Counted from the first letter of the stretch, positions 41,441 to 50,597 are shown. The stretch is 64,000 nt of DNA from JANMCE01 sp963791625 (GCA_963791625.1 CAWBTA010000007.1:1-64000); one strand, 5' to 3'. Made by a program: numbers and translations. Notes: generated by a model from the sequence alone, not told the origin.

Positions 41441-41925
41441 GAGACTTTGAACGTCCAGGTGGCCCGCTGGGCGGTCTCCTGGCTTTCGCAGATCTTCCAG
41501 TACTCGACCGTGATGCGATGTTCGCCGGGAGCAAAACGCTCGATGGTGGAACCCGATCGAGGAGTGAAGTACACGGTGTTGCTGCCACCGTCGAACACCG
41601 AGTCGAGACCCGTGAACTTGGTGGTGTTGGTGGCGCACGGCCCCGGATCACCGAGGTCGTAGGTGGGGATGCTCTGGCCGTCGATGATGAGGTTGCCGCG
41701 GTAGCCGGTGGCCAGGTCGGCCCCAACTTGGGTCTGGCGCAGCACCAGCTCACCCGGGGCCGGAACGAAGCGGTCGACGCCCGCCGGAGGATGCTGGGAG
41801 GCTGTCCCGGTTACGGCGCTGCTGACCCCGGCCACGATGAAAGTGAGCGCCGCCGCGACCATGGCGGCGGTGATCAATCGTTGGCGGTCCATGCGGATCT
41901 TCACGGGTCCCATCATGGTCCTCAT
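41437..41925 (-). CDS. Secreted or membrane-anchored beta-sandwich protein, unknown
   Basis: Not recognised. The 162-residue chain has an N-terminal signal anchor (residues 15-37, LITAAMVAAALTFIVAGVSS) and an extracellular domain of about 120 residues rich in beta strands (ELVLRQTQVGADLATGYRGN, HRITVEYWKICESQETAQRA). Two cysteines may pair. ATG 41925 was chosen because GAGG stands 8 bases upstream and the signal segment starts there. Overlaps the ligA stop. Confidence 0.6.
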   Translation of the reverse strand: MRTMMGPVKIRMDRQRLITAAMVAAALTFIVAGVSSAVTGTASQHPPAGVDRFVPAPGELVLRQTQVGADLATGYRGNLIIDGQSIPTYDLGDPGPCATNTTKFTGLDSVFDGGSNTVYFTPRSGSTIERFAPGEHRITVEYWKICESQETAQRATWTFKVS

Positions 41926-41973
41926 CGAGGTGTCCTCGCCAAGCGGCCAATGCCCGGTAGTTTTGGTGTTGAT

Positions 41974-43965
41974 ATGAGCGCCTACGGTGATGATCAAATT
42001 GGGCGCGTGCTCGGCGCGCGGTACCGGCTGGTAACGCCGGTTGGTTCTGGCGCGTCCGCAACGGTGTACCAGGCCGACGATGTGCAGCTGCGGCGGACGG
42101 TGGCAGTCAAGCTGCTCCACCCCACGCTGGCAGCCGATCCGACCTTTCTGAAGCGGTTTCGGGCCGAAGCGCAGGCGGCGGCCGGGCTGAGCCATCCGAA
42201 TGTGATGGCCGTGTTCGATTGGGGCGAGGACAACGGCACGCCGTACCTCGTGCTCGAGTATCTGGCCGGGGGCAGCCTGCGTGCCATGCTCGACCTCGGG
42301 AGACTTTTGTCACCGTCGCAGGTGCTTGTGCTCGGCCTCGAAGCCGCCCGTGGTCTCGACTACGCCCACAAACGGGGCGTGGTGCATCGCGACATCAAGC
42401 CGGCCAACCTGTTGTTTGGTGAAGATGGTCGACTTCGCATCGCCGACTTCGGTCTTGCCCGCGCCATCAGCGAAGCCAGCTGGACCGAACCCGATGGCGT
42501 CATGCTCGGCACCGCCCGCTACGCCTCGCCCGAACAGGCCACCGGGCAGCCCCTCGACGGCAAGAGCGACGTGTACTCCCTCGCGCTCTCGATGGTGGAG
42601 GCGGTCACCGGTAGCGTGCCGTTCGCGGCCGAGACCACCGTCGCCACGCTCATGGCCCGCCTGGGCAAGCTCCTGCCGGTTTCGGCCGATCTTGGTCCGC
42701 TGGCTCCGGTGCTCGAACGGTCCGGCCGACCCGATCCCGAGGAACGCTACGACTCCGCCGAAATGGGCCGGGCCTTGCTGGCCACGGCCGAGCGGCTGCC
42801 TCGCCCGGCACCGTTGCCGCTGGTGGTGACGCAGGCTCCAAAGCGCCATGACGAGACCGCGCTCGGCGTCCCGGTGCTGGCGCAGCCATCCCCGCCAGCC
42901 CGTGGTCCCGCAACCCCGCCCATGATCGACCCCACCGCCACCGTCGCGCCGGTGGTCATTGCTCCTGAAGAGGTTGCCGATCCAGGATTGAGCCTGCCGT
43001 CGAATTCGGTGGACGACAGCGAGGCCATCAAGGCGCTCAACCTCGGCAAGCCCAAGAAGCGACGGCTCGGGCGCGGCGCCCTGTGGGGGATGGTGCTTGC
43101 CCTCGTCGCCCTGGTGGGTGGTGGTGGTTTCTGGGCCGTCGCCGCCAACAAAGTGAAGACCCACCCGGTGCCTTCGCTGCTGCTGCTGCCCGAAGGCGAG
43201 GCCCGCAATTTAGTCAGTCCGTTCGGTTTCTCGGTGCAGACCAAGGCAGAGAAGAGTGATGACACCCCGACGCCGGGTGTGGTCATTGCGCAGGATCCTC
43301 CGCAGGGAACGCCGCTGAAGAAGGGTGACTCGATCATCCTCACCGTCTCTGACGGCCCGAAGCTGGCCAAGCTCCCGGACATCACCAAACTGACGAGCGC
43401 CGAGGCCAAGAAGCTGCTCGAAAGCGAGAAACTGGTCTACAAAGAAGCGCCTCGGGTTTTTGATGAGAACGCACTCAGCGACACGGTGATGTCGTGGACG
43501 GTCGAGGGTCAGACGCTGGCCGTCAATTCGGAGGTGGCGAAAGGAACGGTCGTCGAGGCCGTTGTTTCCGACGGCCCGAAGCCCCGACAGGTTCCTGAGA
43601 TCCGCAGTATGAACTGGGAGGAGGCCAAGACCACGATCGAAGCTGCTGGTCTGAAGGCGGTCAGGCTGGAGGACATCTTCAGCGACAAATGGGCGGCAGG
43701 CATCGTGGCCAGTATCGACCCCGGTGTCGAAAGCGAACTGCCTCGTGGCGGCGAAGTAAAGATCGCCATCTCGAAAGGCCCCGACCTCGTCATCGTGCCC
43801 AACATCTATGCGTCGTCGTTGACCAAGGCAGTCGAAGTTCTCAAAGAGGCCGGCCTGGAGCAGGGCACGATCGATGGTCCCATCGATCGTCCCGTGATCT
43901 CCTGCGATCCGCCCCCCGGCACCAAAGTGAAGCGTGGTGCCAAGGTGAATCTGCGACTCGGGTAG
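41974..43965 (+). CDS. PknB-type Ser/Thr protein kinase with PASTA domains
   Basis: Transmembrane kinase that senses cell-wall muropeptides or lipid II and controls growth and division. The 663 residues comprise a kinase domain (about 9-275) with Lys46, catalytic Asp140 in VVHRDIKPANLL, DFG at 158-160 and activation loop MLGTARYASPEQ; a Pro-rich juxtamembrane region to 365; one membrane helix (370-391); and four extracellular PASTA repeats (from about 398 to the end), each ending near a VSDGPK or ISKGP-like turn. ATG 41974 is taken as start; ATG 41950 is an alternative. Confidence 0.93.
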   Translation: MSAYGDDQIGRVLGARYRLVTPVGSGASATVYQADDVQLRRTVAVKLLHPTLAADPTFLKRFRAEAQAAAGLSHPNVMAVFDWGEDNGTPYLVLEYLAGGSLRAMLDLGRLLSPSQVLVLGLEAARGLDYAHKRGVVHRDIKPANLLFGEDGRLRIADFGLARAISEASWTEPDGVMLGTARYASPEQATGQPLDGKSDVYSLALSMVEAVTGSVPFAAETTVATLMARLGKLLPVSADLGPLAPVLERSGRPDPEERYDSAEMGRALLATAERLPRPAPLPLVVTQAPKRHDETALGVPVLAQPSPPARGPATPPMIDPTATVAPVVIAPEEVADPGLSLPSNSVDDSEAIKALNLGKPKKRRLGRGALWGMVLALVALVGGGGFWAVAANKVKTHPVPSLLLLPEGEARNLVSPFGFSVQTKAEKSDDTPTPGVVIAQDPPQGTPLKKGDSIILTVSDGPKLAKLPDITKLTSAEAKKLLESEKLVYKEAPRVFDENALSDTVMSWTVEGQTLAVNSEVAKGTVVEAVVSDGPKPRQVPEIRSMNWEEAKTTIEAAGLKAVRLEDIFSDKWAAGIVASIDPGVESELPRGGEVKIAISKGPDLVIVPNIYASSLTKAVEVLKEAGLEQGTIDGPIDRPVISCDPPPGTKVKRGAKVNLRLG

Positions 43966-44010
43966 CCGCTGCGGTTACTCTGCCTTTACACATTGGATGA
44001 GGGGGAGACC

Positions 44011-44889
44011 GTGGGGGCATTGGACGGGCGCGTCGCGATCATTACCGGTGCAGGCCGGGGCATCGGGCGCGAGCATGCCATCCTCTTCGCAGCAGAGGGT
44101 GCCAAGGTCGTGGTGAACGACCTTGGCGGAGGTGGTGACGTGTCCGGCACCGATCTCACCTCGGTCGAGCAGGTCGTGGCGGACATTCGCGAAGCTGGCG
44201 GCGAGGCCATCGGTAACGGTGACGACGTGTCCGATTGGAACGGCGGCCGTCGTCTTGTCCGCTCGGCGATCGATGCCTTCGGGGACCTCGACATCCTGGT
44301 GAACAACGCAGGCATCCTGCGCGACCGGGCGCTCGTCAACATGACCGAGGATGAGTGGGATGCCGTTATCGCCGTGCATCTGAAAGGCCACTTCGTCCCG
44401 ACGCGATGGGCCGCTGCGTACTGGCGTGAACAACACAAAGACGGCAGCAGTCGACGTCGCAACCTGGTCCACACCACGTCCACCTCCGGGTTGTTCGCCA
44501 ACACCGGCCAGACCAATTACGGCTCGGCCAAATCGGGCGTGGCCACGTTCAGCCAGATCTGTGCCAAGGAACTCGGCCGTTACAAAGTGACCTCGAACTG
44601 TGTGTCGCCGTCGGCCCGCACTCGCCTCACTCTCGCCACGCCAGGTCTCGATGACGTGGTGGCCGCGCCCACCTCCAACGATCGGTTTGACGTGTGGGAT
44701 CCGGCCAACGTGTCACCGCTGGTGGCCTACCTTGCCAGCGAGGCATGCACCTTTCACGGCGAGACGTTCTTCATCCAGGGCGGCACCGTAAAGCGAGTGA
44801 AGCCCTGGGAGCTGGGCGAGGGACTCGAACGAAACGACCGCTGGACCGTCAACGAACTCGCCACCGCCATGCAATCCCTCGCCGAGTAG
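44011..44889 (+). CDS. Short-chain dehydrogenase/reductase
   Basis: SDR of 292 residues, similar to the 3-hydroxyacyl-CoA dehydrogenase domain of multifunctional beta-oxidation proteins (17-beta-HSD4-like). Cofactor motif AIITGAGRGIGREHAILFA, then VVVNDLGGGGDVSGTDL, NNAGILRDRALVNMTEDEW, catalytic Ser in HTTSTSGLF and Tyr-Lys in NYGSAKSGV. Fatty acid or steroid side-chain metabolism is likely. GTG 44011 was chosen as start because GAGGGGGAG precedes it; a TTG at 43993 is in frame too. Confidence 0.85.
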   Translation: MGALDGRVAIITGAGRGIGREHAILFAAEGAKVVVNDLGGGGDVSGTDLTSVEQVVADIREAGGEAIGNGDDVSDWNGGRRLVRSAIDAFGDLDILVNNAGILRDRALVNMTEDEWDAVIAVHLKGHFVPTRWAAAYWREQHKDGSSRRRNLVHTTSTSGLFANTGQTNYGSAKSGVATFSQICAKELGRYKVTSNCVSPSARTRLTLATPGLDDVVAAPTSNDRFDVWDPANVSPLVAYLASEACTFHGETFFIQGGTVKRVKPWELGEGLERNDRWTVNELATAMQSLAE

Positions 44890-44924
44890 CTACCTCGCTG
44901 GTCGCTACCGCTTGCTACGCAATG

Positions 44925-44959
44925 GCGGCTCTTCGAGCCTACGGGAGCCCGGCTCCGCC
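44925..44959. repeat. Nested inverted repeats between convergent genes
   Basis: GGCTC (44927-44931), TTC, GAGCC form a short hairpin, followed by GGAGCC / GGCTCC (44944-44956). The outer GGCGG and CCGCC (44925-44929, 44955-44959) can also pair. No T-tract. It lies between the SDR and zinc-ribbon gene ends, so a bidirectional terminator is likely. Nothing else is visible in 44890-45024. Confidence 0.4.
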
Positions 44960-45024
44960 GGTCTCCATCGGCGCTCGTTCTCGCTGTCGCTCGGCAATCC
45001 TTCAGGCCGTCGTATGCATAACCC

Positions 45025-46497
45025 CTAGCCGCAGTTTTTTTGGATTTCACTCACGAGGGTAGCCGGGGCGACGATGCCCGTCATGGTGCGGAGTTCGCGG
45101 CCGCTGGTGGGGGTGACAGTGTGTTTGCCGAGGTCGAGCTTCCAGTTGGCGCAGTAGATGATGGTGCGCTTGCCGCTGGTGGTGACTTCGTGTGCAACGA
45201 GCCCGAGTTTCATGGTGTGGGGGTCGGCGCCCGACGATATCGACACCGGGAACACCGTTGATGCGTCGAGGTATTTGTAGCCCGACAGGTCACCGGACTG
45301 GCTTGGATTGAGCGCTTTGACTAGGTCGGCGTTCTTGCTGGCCAGCGCGGTTGCATACTCCTGGGCGAGCGATGTCAGCTGCGACGGCGTGGCGTTCGGC
45401 GGCGTCGTTGCGCTCTTCGTGGCAAGCGTGGTTACGGGTGCTGCGACGGTCGTGGCCGGGGCAACGGTGGCCTTGGTGGTTTTCGTTGTGGCTGGCGCGG
45501 TAGCGGGCGGCGGTGTCGTCTCCGGTTCGGGCGCTTCGGTGGCCGCTGCCGTCGGTGCCTCTGTGACCGGAGCGGGGTTGACGATAGATGGGCTGGCAGC
45601 CACCACCGCGGGAATGACAGCCGTGGTAGCTCCTGAACCGGGGCTTGCTGCGCCGAGCGCCGTGGTTGGCACGGCAGGTGTTGCAGCGCCGGTGGGTGAC
45701 TTGGGCGTGAGACGTTTGTCGGTCTGCGCCCGGGTGTCACCCTTGGATGCGGAGATCGCCTTGAAACCGAGCACGCCGATAGCGAGGAGCCCCAGCAGGG
45801 CAAAGAAGCCGATCAGGCCGACGGGGCCGACTTTGGCTCGACTGCTGTCGAGCGTCTTGCCGGTGAGCGAGAAGCGACCCCTGCCGTCGCTGTCGGAGGC
45901 ACCAGCAGCGCCGGCCCCGACGGCTGCGGCAACGTTGGTGGCGTCCCTCGTTGGGGTGGCAACTCCGGGCACGGCACCGAACGGAGTGACGGTACGAACG
46001 GTGTTGACCCCGTACAGCGGAGCGGTGGCCGCTACGTCCGGGTCGACCGGCCACTCGCTGTCGGCCGTTGCCGGGATGACTCCGGTGATGTCGGCACGAA
46101 GCGCCATGCCGCATGAGAAGCATCGGACCTGCTCGGGTCGGACCGTTGCCTGGCATGCCGGGTTGGGGCAGTGCTGCTCGGTCGTCTGACCGATCGGCGC
46201 TGGTTCGGGTGCCACCGCGGTGGGTGCCGGCCATGGCGTACGGGGGCGGATGCTGCTGGCAACCGCGGTTGGGTTGTTGCGGATGGCGTCGATGATGGCC
46301 GGATCGTCACTGTTGGCCAGACGGGCTAACAGATAGACCGGCGTGCGCGGGTTGCCAGCCAGTTCGGCGTGCACGGCGGGCCATTGCTGGTAGAGCCGGG
46401 CCAGCAGCGTTTCGGTGGATGCGTCGTCGGCGGCCCATGCTTTGGCCGTTGCCAAATCGCGCAATCCACTGGCAGGTGTGGTCGAGTCCTCGTTCAC
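45025..46497 (-). CDS. Zinc-ribbon membrane protein with variant-Leu-repeat N-terminus
   Basis: Multi-domain protein of 490 residues, function unknown. Residues 25-80 hold short helical repeats like variant leucine-rich repeats (VHAELAGNPRTPVYLLARLA, then NSDDPAIIDAIRNNPTA). A zinc ribbon at about 110-133 (CPNPAC and CFSCG) follows, then one membrane helix (about 225-245). A Thr/Pro/Ala-rich linker of some 110 residues leads to an extracellular domain with a C-terminal cysteine pair. The zinc-ribbon-in, domain-out plan suggests a sensor or scaffold. Start GTG 46497 with TAACAT ending 7 bases upstream. Confidence 0.65.
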   Translation of the reverse strand: MNEDSTTPASGLRDLATAKAWAADDASTETLLARLYQQWPAVHAELAGNPRTPVYLLARLANSDDPAIIDAIRNNPTAVASSIRPRTPWPAPTAVAPEPAPIGQTTEQHCPNPACQATVRPEQVRCFSCGMALRADITGVIPATADSEWPVDPDVAATAPLYGVNTVRTVTPFGAVPGVATPTRDATNVAAAVGAGAAGASDSDGRGRFSLTGKTLDSSRAKVGPVGLIGFFALLGLLAIGVLGFKAISASKGDTRAQTDKRLTPKSPTGAATPAVPTTALGAASPGSGATTAVIPAVVAASPSIVNPAPVTEAPTAAATEAPEPETTPPPATAPATTKTTKATVAPATTVAAPVTTLATKSATTPPNATPSQLTSLAQEYATALASKNADLVKALNPSQSGDLSGYKYLDASTVFPVSISSGADPHTMKLGLVAHEVTTSGKRTIIYCANWKLDLGKHTVTPTSGRELRTMTGIVAPATLVSEIQKNCG

Positions 46498-46504
46498 GCC
46501 GACG

Positions 46505-46510
46505 ATGTTA
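46505..46510 (-). promoter_or_regulatory. -10 hexamer TAACAT, leaderless start at 46497
   Basis: TAACAT on the minus strand ends 7 bases before GTG 46497. Confidence 0.55.
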
Positions 46511-46936
46511 CGACGCTGGAATGGTTGTGATCGCCTTTACCGCTTCGGCCGCCTCTAGACCGACTGGTGAAGCCGGCGCCGTCTGCACCGCCATCATCAT
46601 CACCATCAGCTTCGCCATGTCACCCTGCACCTTGATTCTCCCGGCCATGAACGCCTGCATGACACCCTGCTGGTCCTGCTGGATGAGCAACGCAGTGCAC
46701 GTTTCATAATCGGTGGTGACGGTGCAGTCGGCCTCGTCAAGACTGCCTTTGGCCAGCAGCATCTGCCCGCTCGACGTGTCGAGATAGGTGCGCACCGGCT
46801 CGTTGCCGAACGGCGTGGCGGTGACGATCATGTTGATCTTGGCTCGTTCGGTGATCTCGGGAAGTTGGTCGGCGTACTTCTCCGCCAGGACGGACGTAGC
46901 TTCGAACCAGGCTTCAGACAGGAACACGTGAGACAT
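46508..46936 (-). CDS. SCP2 sterol-binding-like protein
   Basis: A 142-residue protein with the SCP2 lipid-carrier fold: INMIVTATPFGNEPVRTYLD, LDEADCTVTTDYETCTALLI and the typical FMAGRIKVQGDMAKLMVMM near the end. It could carry fatty acyl or sterol-like lipids. ATG 46936, with TAACCT ending 7 bases before it. It sits head-to-tail with the zinc-ribbon gene but each has its own promoter-like hexamer. Confidence 0.85.
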   Translation of the reverse strand: MSHVFLSEAWFEATSVLAEKYADQLPEITERAKINMIVTATPFGNEPVRTYLDTSSGQMLLAKGSLDEADCTVTTDYETCTALLIQQDQQGVMQAFMAGRIKVQGDMAKLMVMMMAVQTAPASPVGLEAAEAVKAITTIPAS

Positions 46937-46943
46937 GGCGGCC

Positions 46944-46949
46944 AGGTTA
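46944..46949 (-). promoter_or_regulatory. -10 hexamer TAACCT, leaderless start at 46936
   Basis: TAACCT on the minus strand ends 7 bases before ATG 46936. Confidence 0.55.
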
Positions 46950-46980
46950 CCGCCCGACCGCGCAACCGACTCGCTCGCAT

Positions 46981-47616
46981 TCAGGAAACGTCCGTGAGAA
47001 TCGTCGTTCCGGTTCGACGCACAACGGTGGCTGGAATGCTCAGGTCACCCCTGAGGAGTCGGGCGAGCATAGGAGCCTTCGCGGCGCCGGCCACCAGGAA
47101 CATGACGTGGCGGGCGTTGTTCACGACGGGTGGAGTCAACGTAAGACGCACGCGATCCTTGAATGGACCGACGACCGCGACCCGCTCCGTGAGATTGACG
47201 ACCGGGTCTCGGGGCGGCCAACTGGCTGTGTGGCCGTCATCACCGAGACCAAGATGGATCACATCGAAACGATCAGGCAGTTCAGCAGCATACGACGCGG
47301 CAGCGACAACTAGCGACGGGTTCGTGACGTCCATGAGATGGATGACGGCGCCCACGTCGCGAAGGGCATCGAGCTGTCCGGCGTTGCGATCCTGGTCGCC
47401 TTCTGGGGCAACCCGTTCGTCTACCTGCCAGACGTGCACCTGCGGCCACGGGAGGGGCAGCGCGGCCAGTGCGGCGAACATAGCGAGCGGCGTCGCCCCG
47501 CCGCTCACGGCCAGGTGAGCTTCGCCTCGTTCAGCAATCGCAGTGCAGAGGCGATCGGCCACCCAGATCGCCGCTCGACCGGGAAGCAGTGAAGTGGAGA
47601 CGACTTCAGTCGACAT
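46981..47616 (-). CDS. pgl: 6-phosphogluconolactonase
   Basis: Second enzyme of the oxidative pentose phosphate pathway. The 211 residues have HLAVSGGATPLAMFAALA, VHVWQVDERVAPEGD, and DVIHLGLGDDGHTASWPP, the family's three blocks. It is the last gene of gnd - zwf - phosphatase - pgl and overlaps the phosphatase gene by 11 bases. ATG 47616 was chosen because GGTGGA lies 6 bases upstream; ATG 47622 is in frame too. Confidence 0.93.
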   Translation of the reverse strand: MSTEVVSTSLLPGRAAIWVADRLCTAIAERGEAHLAVSGGATPLAMFAALAALPLPWPQVHVWQVDERVAPEGDQDRNAGQLDALRDVGAVIHLMDVTNPSLVVAAASYAAELPDRFDVIHLGLGDDGHTASWPPRDPVVNLTERVAVVGPFKDRVRLTLTPPVVNNARHVMFLVAGAAKAPMLARLLRGDLSIPATVVRRTGTTILTDVS

Positions 47617-48187
47617 GGTCATTCCACCGGTGTACCACGCGGCGGTGATCTTTCCAGCCCAGTTCTGAGGTGCTGGCCGGGTCGACGGTGAATCTCTGGG
47701 CCACGATGCCGGGCAGTTCAATCCAACGGGCGACCAACACGCGCAGGAAGTGGGCGTGGGCGAAGGCCAGTGTGTCTCCCTTCGCGTCGATGGCACGGGC
47801 AATGACGCGATCGGCACGAGCCACGACCTGGTCGAGCGTTTCGGCATTGCCGGCGAACCCGTCGCGCCACATGTCCCAACCGGGCCGGGCCTTTCGAATC
47901 TCGTCGGAGGTGATGCCCTCATCGTCGCCGTAATTCCATTCGACCAGGTCGTCATCAAGGATCGCATCGGGATACCCGGCCAGCTCGGCTGTGTGACGAG
48001 CCCTGCGACGAGGCGAGGTAACCACGACCGCAAAGTCTCGGTGCTTCAGAACGCGATCGAGCGTCAGCGCATCGTCCTCACCGCGAGGCAGGAGAGGCAG
48101 GTCGGTAGAGCTGGTGTGTTTCCCGTCCCGCGCCCACTCCGTTAGGCCGTGACGCACCACAAAGAGGGAGTTCTCGCGACCGGTCAT
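47606..48187 (-). CDS. Histidine phosphatase (phosphoglycerate mutase-like)
   Basis: Branch-1 histidine phosphatase, 193 residues. The catalytic VVRHGLTEWARDGKHT has the RHG core; TSPRRRARHTAELAG and AHAHFLRVLVARW complete the active site. Its position inside the pentose phosphate operon, with ATGA overlap with zwf and an 11-base overlap with pgl, suggests a sugar-phosphate substrate, rather than glycolytic mutase activity (inference). Start ATG 48187. Confidence 0.88.
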   Translation of the reverse strand: MTGRENSLFVVRHGLTEWARDGKHTSSTDLPLLPRGEDDALTLDRVLKHRDFAVVVTSPRRRARHTAELAGYPDAILDDDLVEWNYGDDEGITSDEIRKARPGWDMWRDGFAGNAETLDQVVARADRVIARAIDAKGDTLAFAHAHFLRVLVARWIELPGIVAQRFTVDPASTSELGWKDHRRVVHRWNDHVD

Positions 48188-49572
48188 GCCGACGGAGGGA
48201 ACCAACCGCCGGGTACGAATGCGTCAGCCTCAACGGGGCCCCATGTGCCCCGTTCATACGAGAACACCGGTCCGGGGTTGTCGAGCGCGGGTTGGACGAC
48301 GCGCCAGGTCTGCTCCACCACATCTTGTCGGGCAAAGCGTCTTGATGAGCCGTCGACAGCATCCCAAATCAGACGCTCGTACGGCTCGCTACGATCACCA
48401 AGCGTCGCCGCGAAGTCGCACTTCAAGTCGACGTCCTGACTGTCGAGGTACTGGCCCGGCTGCTTGGCCTGCACCGTGAACGTAACGCCATCGTTCTTGC
48501 CCAGCCGGAAGCGGATGAGGTTGGCCGACGGCGTCTTGCCATCGGGATTCTCATCGAACAGCATGCGAGGCGGGGTGTTCAGTTCGACGACGCACTCGGT
48601 GGCCGCTGATGTCATTGCCTTGCCACAGCGCACGTAGATCGGCACGCCGGCCCAACGCCACGAATCGATGCCGAGCTTGGCGGCCACATACGTTTCGACG
48701 GTAGAGCCCTCGGCCACGCCCGGTTCGGCCTCGTAACCGACGTACTGCCCGCGCACCATGTGCTCACAGTGCATGGCGGGCATCGCCGCGAACACCTTGG
48801 CCTTTTCGTCGTGAAGGTAGCTGGCGTCCGGGCCGACGGGCGGCTCCATAGCGAGCAAGGCCAACACCTGCAGCAGGTGGTTCTGGAGGAAGTCGCGAAT
48901 GGTGCCGACCGAGTCGTAGAAGCTGCCCCGTCCCTCCACGCCGATCGTTTCCGACATCGTGATCTGAATCTGCTTCACGTAGTTTCGATTCCAGATCGGC
49001 TCCAGCAGCAGGTTGGAGAAACGGAAGACCAGCAGATCCTCCACACTCTCCTTGCCAAGGTAGTGATCGATGCGGAAGATCCGTTCCTCGGGGAAGACGG
49101 CGTGAAGCGTGGCGTTCAGTTCCTTCGCCGATGCAAGGTCGCGACCGAACGGCTTTTCCACGACGACGCGCCCACGATCGGCCAGGCCGACCGCAGCGAG
49201 GGACTGAATGACCATCGGGAACATTGACGGCGGGATTGCCAGGTAGAAGAGAGCGTTCTTGGAGCCGAGTCGGTCGAGCACGCCAGCCAACGCTTCGAAC
49301 GTGATGTGCTGTGAGTAGTCACCGGCCACGAGGTGCAGTCCGTCGATGAGCGCATCGACCATCACCGCGTTCGCGTCGGGCTCAAACTCTTTCAGGCTGT
49401 CGCGGACGTGCTGGTGGAACGTGTCGTCGTCCCAGTTGTCACGAGCGACACCGACGATCGGCAGGTCGAGCCCCTGGTGACCAATGATGTTGTAAAGCGC
49501 CGGAAAGATCTTGCGTTTGGCGAGGTCGCCGGTAGCACCGAACAGAACGAGGGCATCGGCCTGCGGCTGCAT
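48184..49572 (-). CDS. zwf: Glucose-6-phosphate 1-dehydrogenase
   Basis: Oxidises glucose 6-phosphate and makes NADPH, first step of the pentose phosphate pathway. The 462 residues have the cofactor site LVLFGATGDLAKRKIFPAL, the substrate motif RIDHYLGKESVEDLLVFRF, and VVVEKPFGRDL. It starts at ATG 49572, the base after the gnd stop, and overlaps the next gene by 4. The usual actinobacterial partner opcA is not in this operon. Confidence 0.97.
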   Translation of the reverse strand: MQPQADALVLFGATGDLAKRKIFPALYNIIGHQGLDLPIVGVARDNWDDDTFHQHVRDSLKEFEPDANAVMVDALIDGLHLVAGDYSQHITFEALAGVLDRLGSKNALFYLAIPPSMFPMVIQSLAAVGLADRGRVVVEKPFGRDLASAKELNATLHAVFPEERIFRIDHYLGKESVEDLLVFRFSNLLLEPIWNRNYVKQIQITMSETIGVEGRGSFYDSVGTIRDFLQNHLLQVLALLAMEPPVGPDASYLHDEKAKVFAAMPAMHCEHMVRGQYVGYEAEPGVAEGSTVETYVAAKLGIDSWRWAGVPIYVRCGKAMTSAATECVVELNTPPRMLFDENPDGKTPSANLIRFRLGKNDGVTFTVQAKQPGQYLDSQDVDLKCDFAATLGDRSEPYERLIWDAVDGSSRRFARQDVVEQTWRVVQPALDNPGPVFSYERGTWGPVEADAFVPGGWFPPSA

Positions 49573-50589
49573 CTACTTGTTCTTCTTCTCGTGATGGCCA
49601 CCGAACTGCTTGCGCATGGCGGAGAGCACTTTGTTGGCGTAGAGATCGTTGCTTCGGCTGGAGAACCGCTCGTGCAGCGCGGCCGTCAACACTGGCGTGG
49701 GGACGCCTTCATCGATAGAGGCGAGGATGGTCCAACGGCCCTCGCCGCTGTCGCTCACCTTGCCTTCGAACTCCCTGAGTTCCGGATCTTCCACGAGCGC
49801 CTGCGCGGTGAGGTCGAGCAGCCAACTGCTGACCACACTGCCGCGTCGCCACAGTTCGGTGACCGACGGAATGTCGATGTCGAACTGGTAGTACTTCGGG
49901 TCACGCAGCGGTGTTGTCTCGGCATCGATCTCGTGATCGGCCTTGCCGATGTTGGCGCCCTTCAACACGTTCAGGCCCTCGGCGTACGCAGCCATGAGGC
50001 CGTACTCGATGCCGTTGTGCACCATCTTCACGAAGTGACCGGCACCGCTCGGTCCGCAGTGAAGCCAGCCCTTCTCGGCCTGTACCGCCTTGCCCTTGCG
50101 ACCCGGTGTGCGAGGCGCGCTTTCCATACCTGGTGCGAGTGTGTCGAAGATCGGGGTCATGCGCTTGACGGCCTTGTCGTCGCCGCCCACCATCATGCAG
50201 TAGCCGCGTTCCAATCCGAAGACGCCACCCGAGGTTCCGACATCGAGATAGTGAATGCCAATGGCCGCCAGCGGACCCGATCGGTCGATGTCATCGCGGT
50301 AGTAGCTGTTGCCACCGTCGATGATCGTGTCGCCGCGTGACAACAGTGGCGCCAGCTTGGCGATGGTGCCATCGACGTACGCGGCGGGCACCATGATCCA
50401 GATGTTGCGGGGGCCCTTCAGCTTGGACACCATGTCCTCCAGGCTGGAAGCGCCGGTTGCCCCTTCTTTGGCCATAGCTTTTACGGCATCGGCGCTGACG
50501 TCGTGGGCCACACATTCGTGTCCGTGCTTCATGAGTCGTCGCACCATGTTGGCGCCCATCCGGCCGAGCCCGATCATCGCTAATTGCAT
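49573..50589 (-). CDS. gnd: 6-phosphogluconate dehydrogenase, decarboxylating (short GndA/YqeC type)
   Basis: Third enzyme of the oxidative pentose phosphate pathway, making ribulose 5-phosphate. It is the short form (338 residues against about 470 for the long E. coli type): MQLAMIGLGRMGANMVRRLM, DGGNSYYRDD, LDVGTSGGVFGLERGYCMM and catalytic Lys-His in GAGHFVKMVHNGIEYGLM. Short forms often prefer NAD. ATG 50589 was chosen because the Rossmann fold starts there and TAGCCT ends 8 bases before it; it is the first gene of the operon. Confidence 0.95.
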   Translation of the reverse strand: MQLAMIGLGRMGANMVRRLMKHGHECVAHDVSADAVKAMAKEGATGASSLEDMVSKLKGPRNIWIMVPAAYVDGTIAKLAPLLSRGDTIIDGGNSYYRDDIDRSGPLAAIGIHYLDVGTSGGVFGLERGYCMMVGGDDKAVKRMTPIFDTLAPGMESAPRTPGRKGKAVQAEKGWLHCGPSGAGHFVKMVHNGIEYGLMAAYAEGLNVLKGANIGKADHEIDAETTPLRDPKYYQFDIDIPSVTELWRRGSVVSSWLLDLTAQALVEDPELREFEGKVSDSGEGRWTILASIDEGVPTPVLTAALHERFSSRSNDLYANKVLSAMRKQFGGHHEKKNK

Positions 50590-50597
50590 AGTGGGGG

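Noticed and set aside
41518..41973. Longer N-terminus (152 residues) for the PASTA kinase
   Set aside because: It overlaps the oppositely directed gene at 41437 and has no kinase-like or membrane sequence; the kinase fold starts right after 41974.
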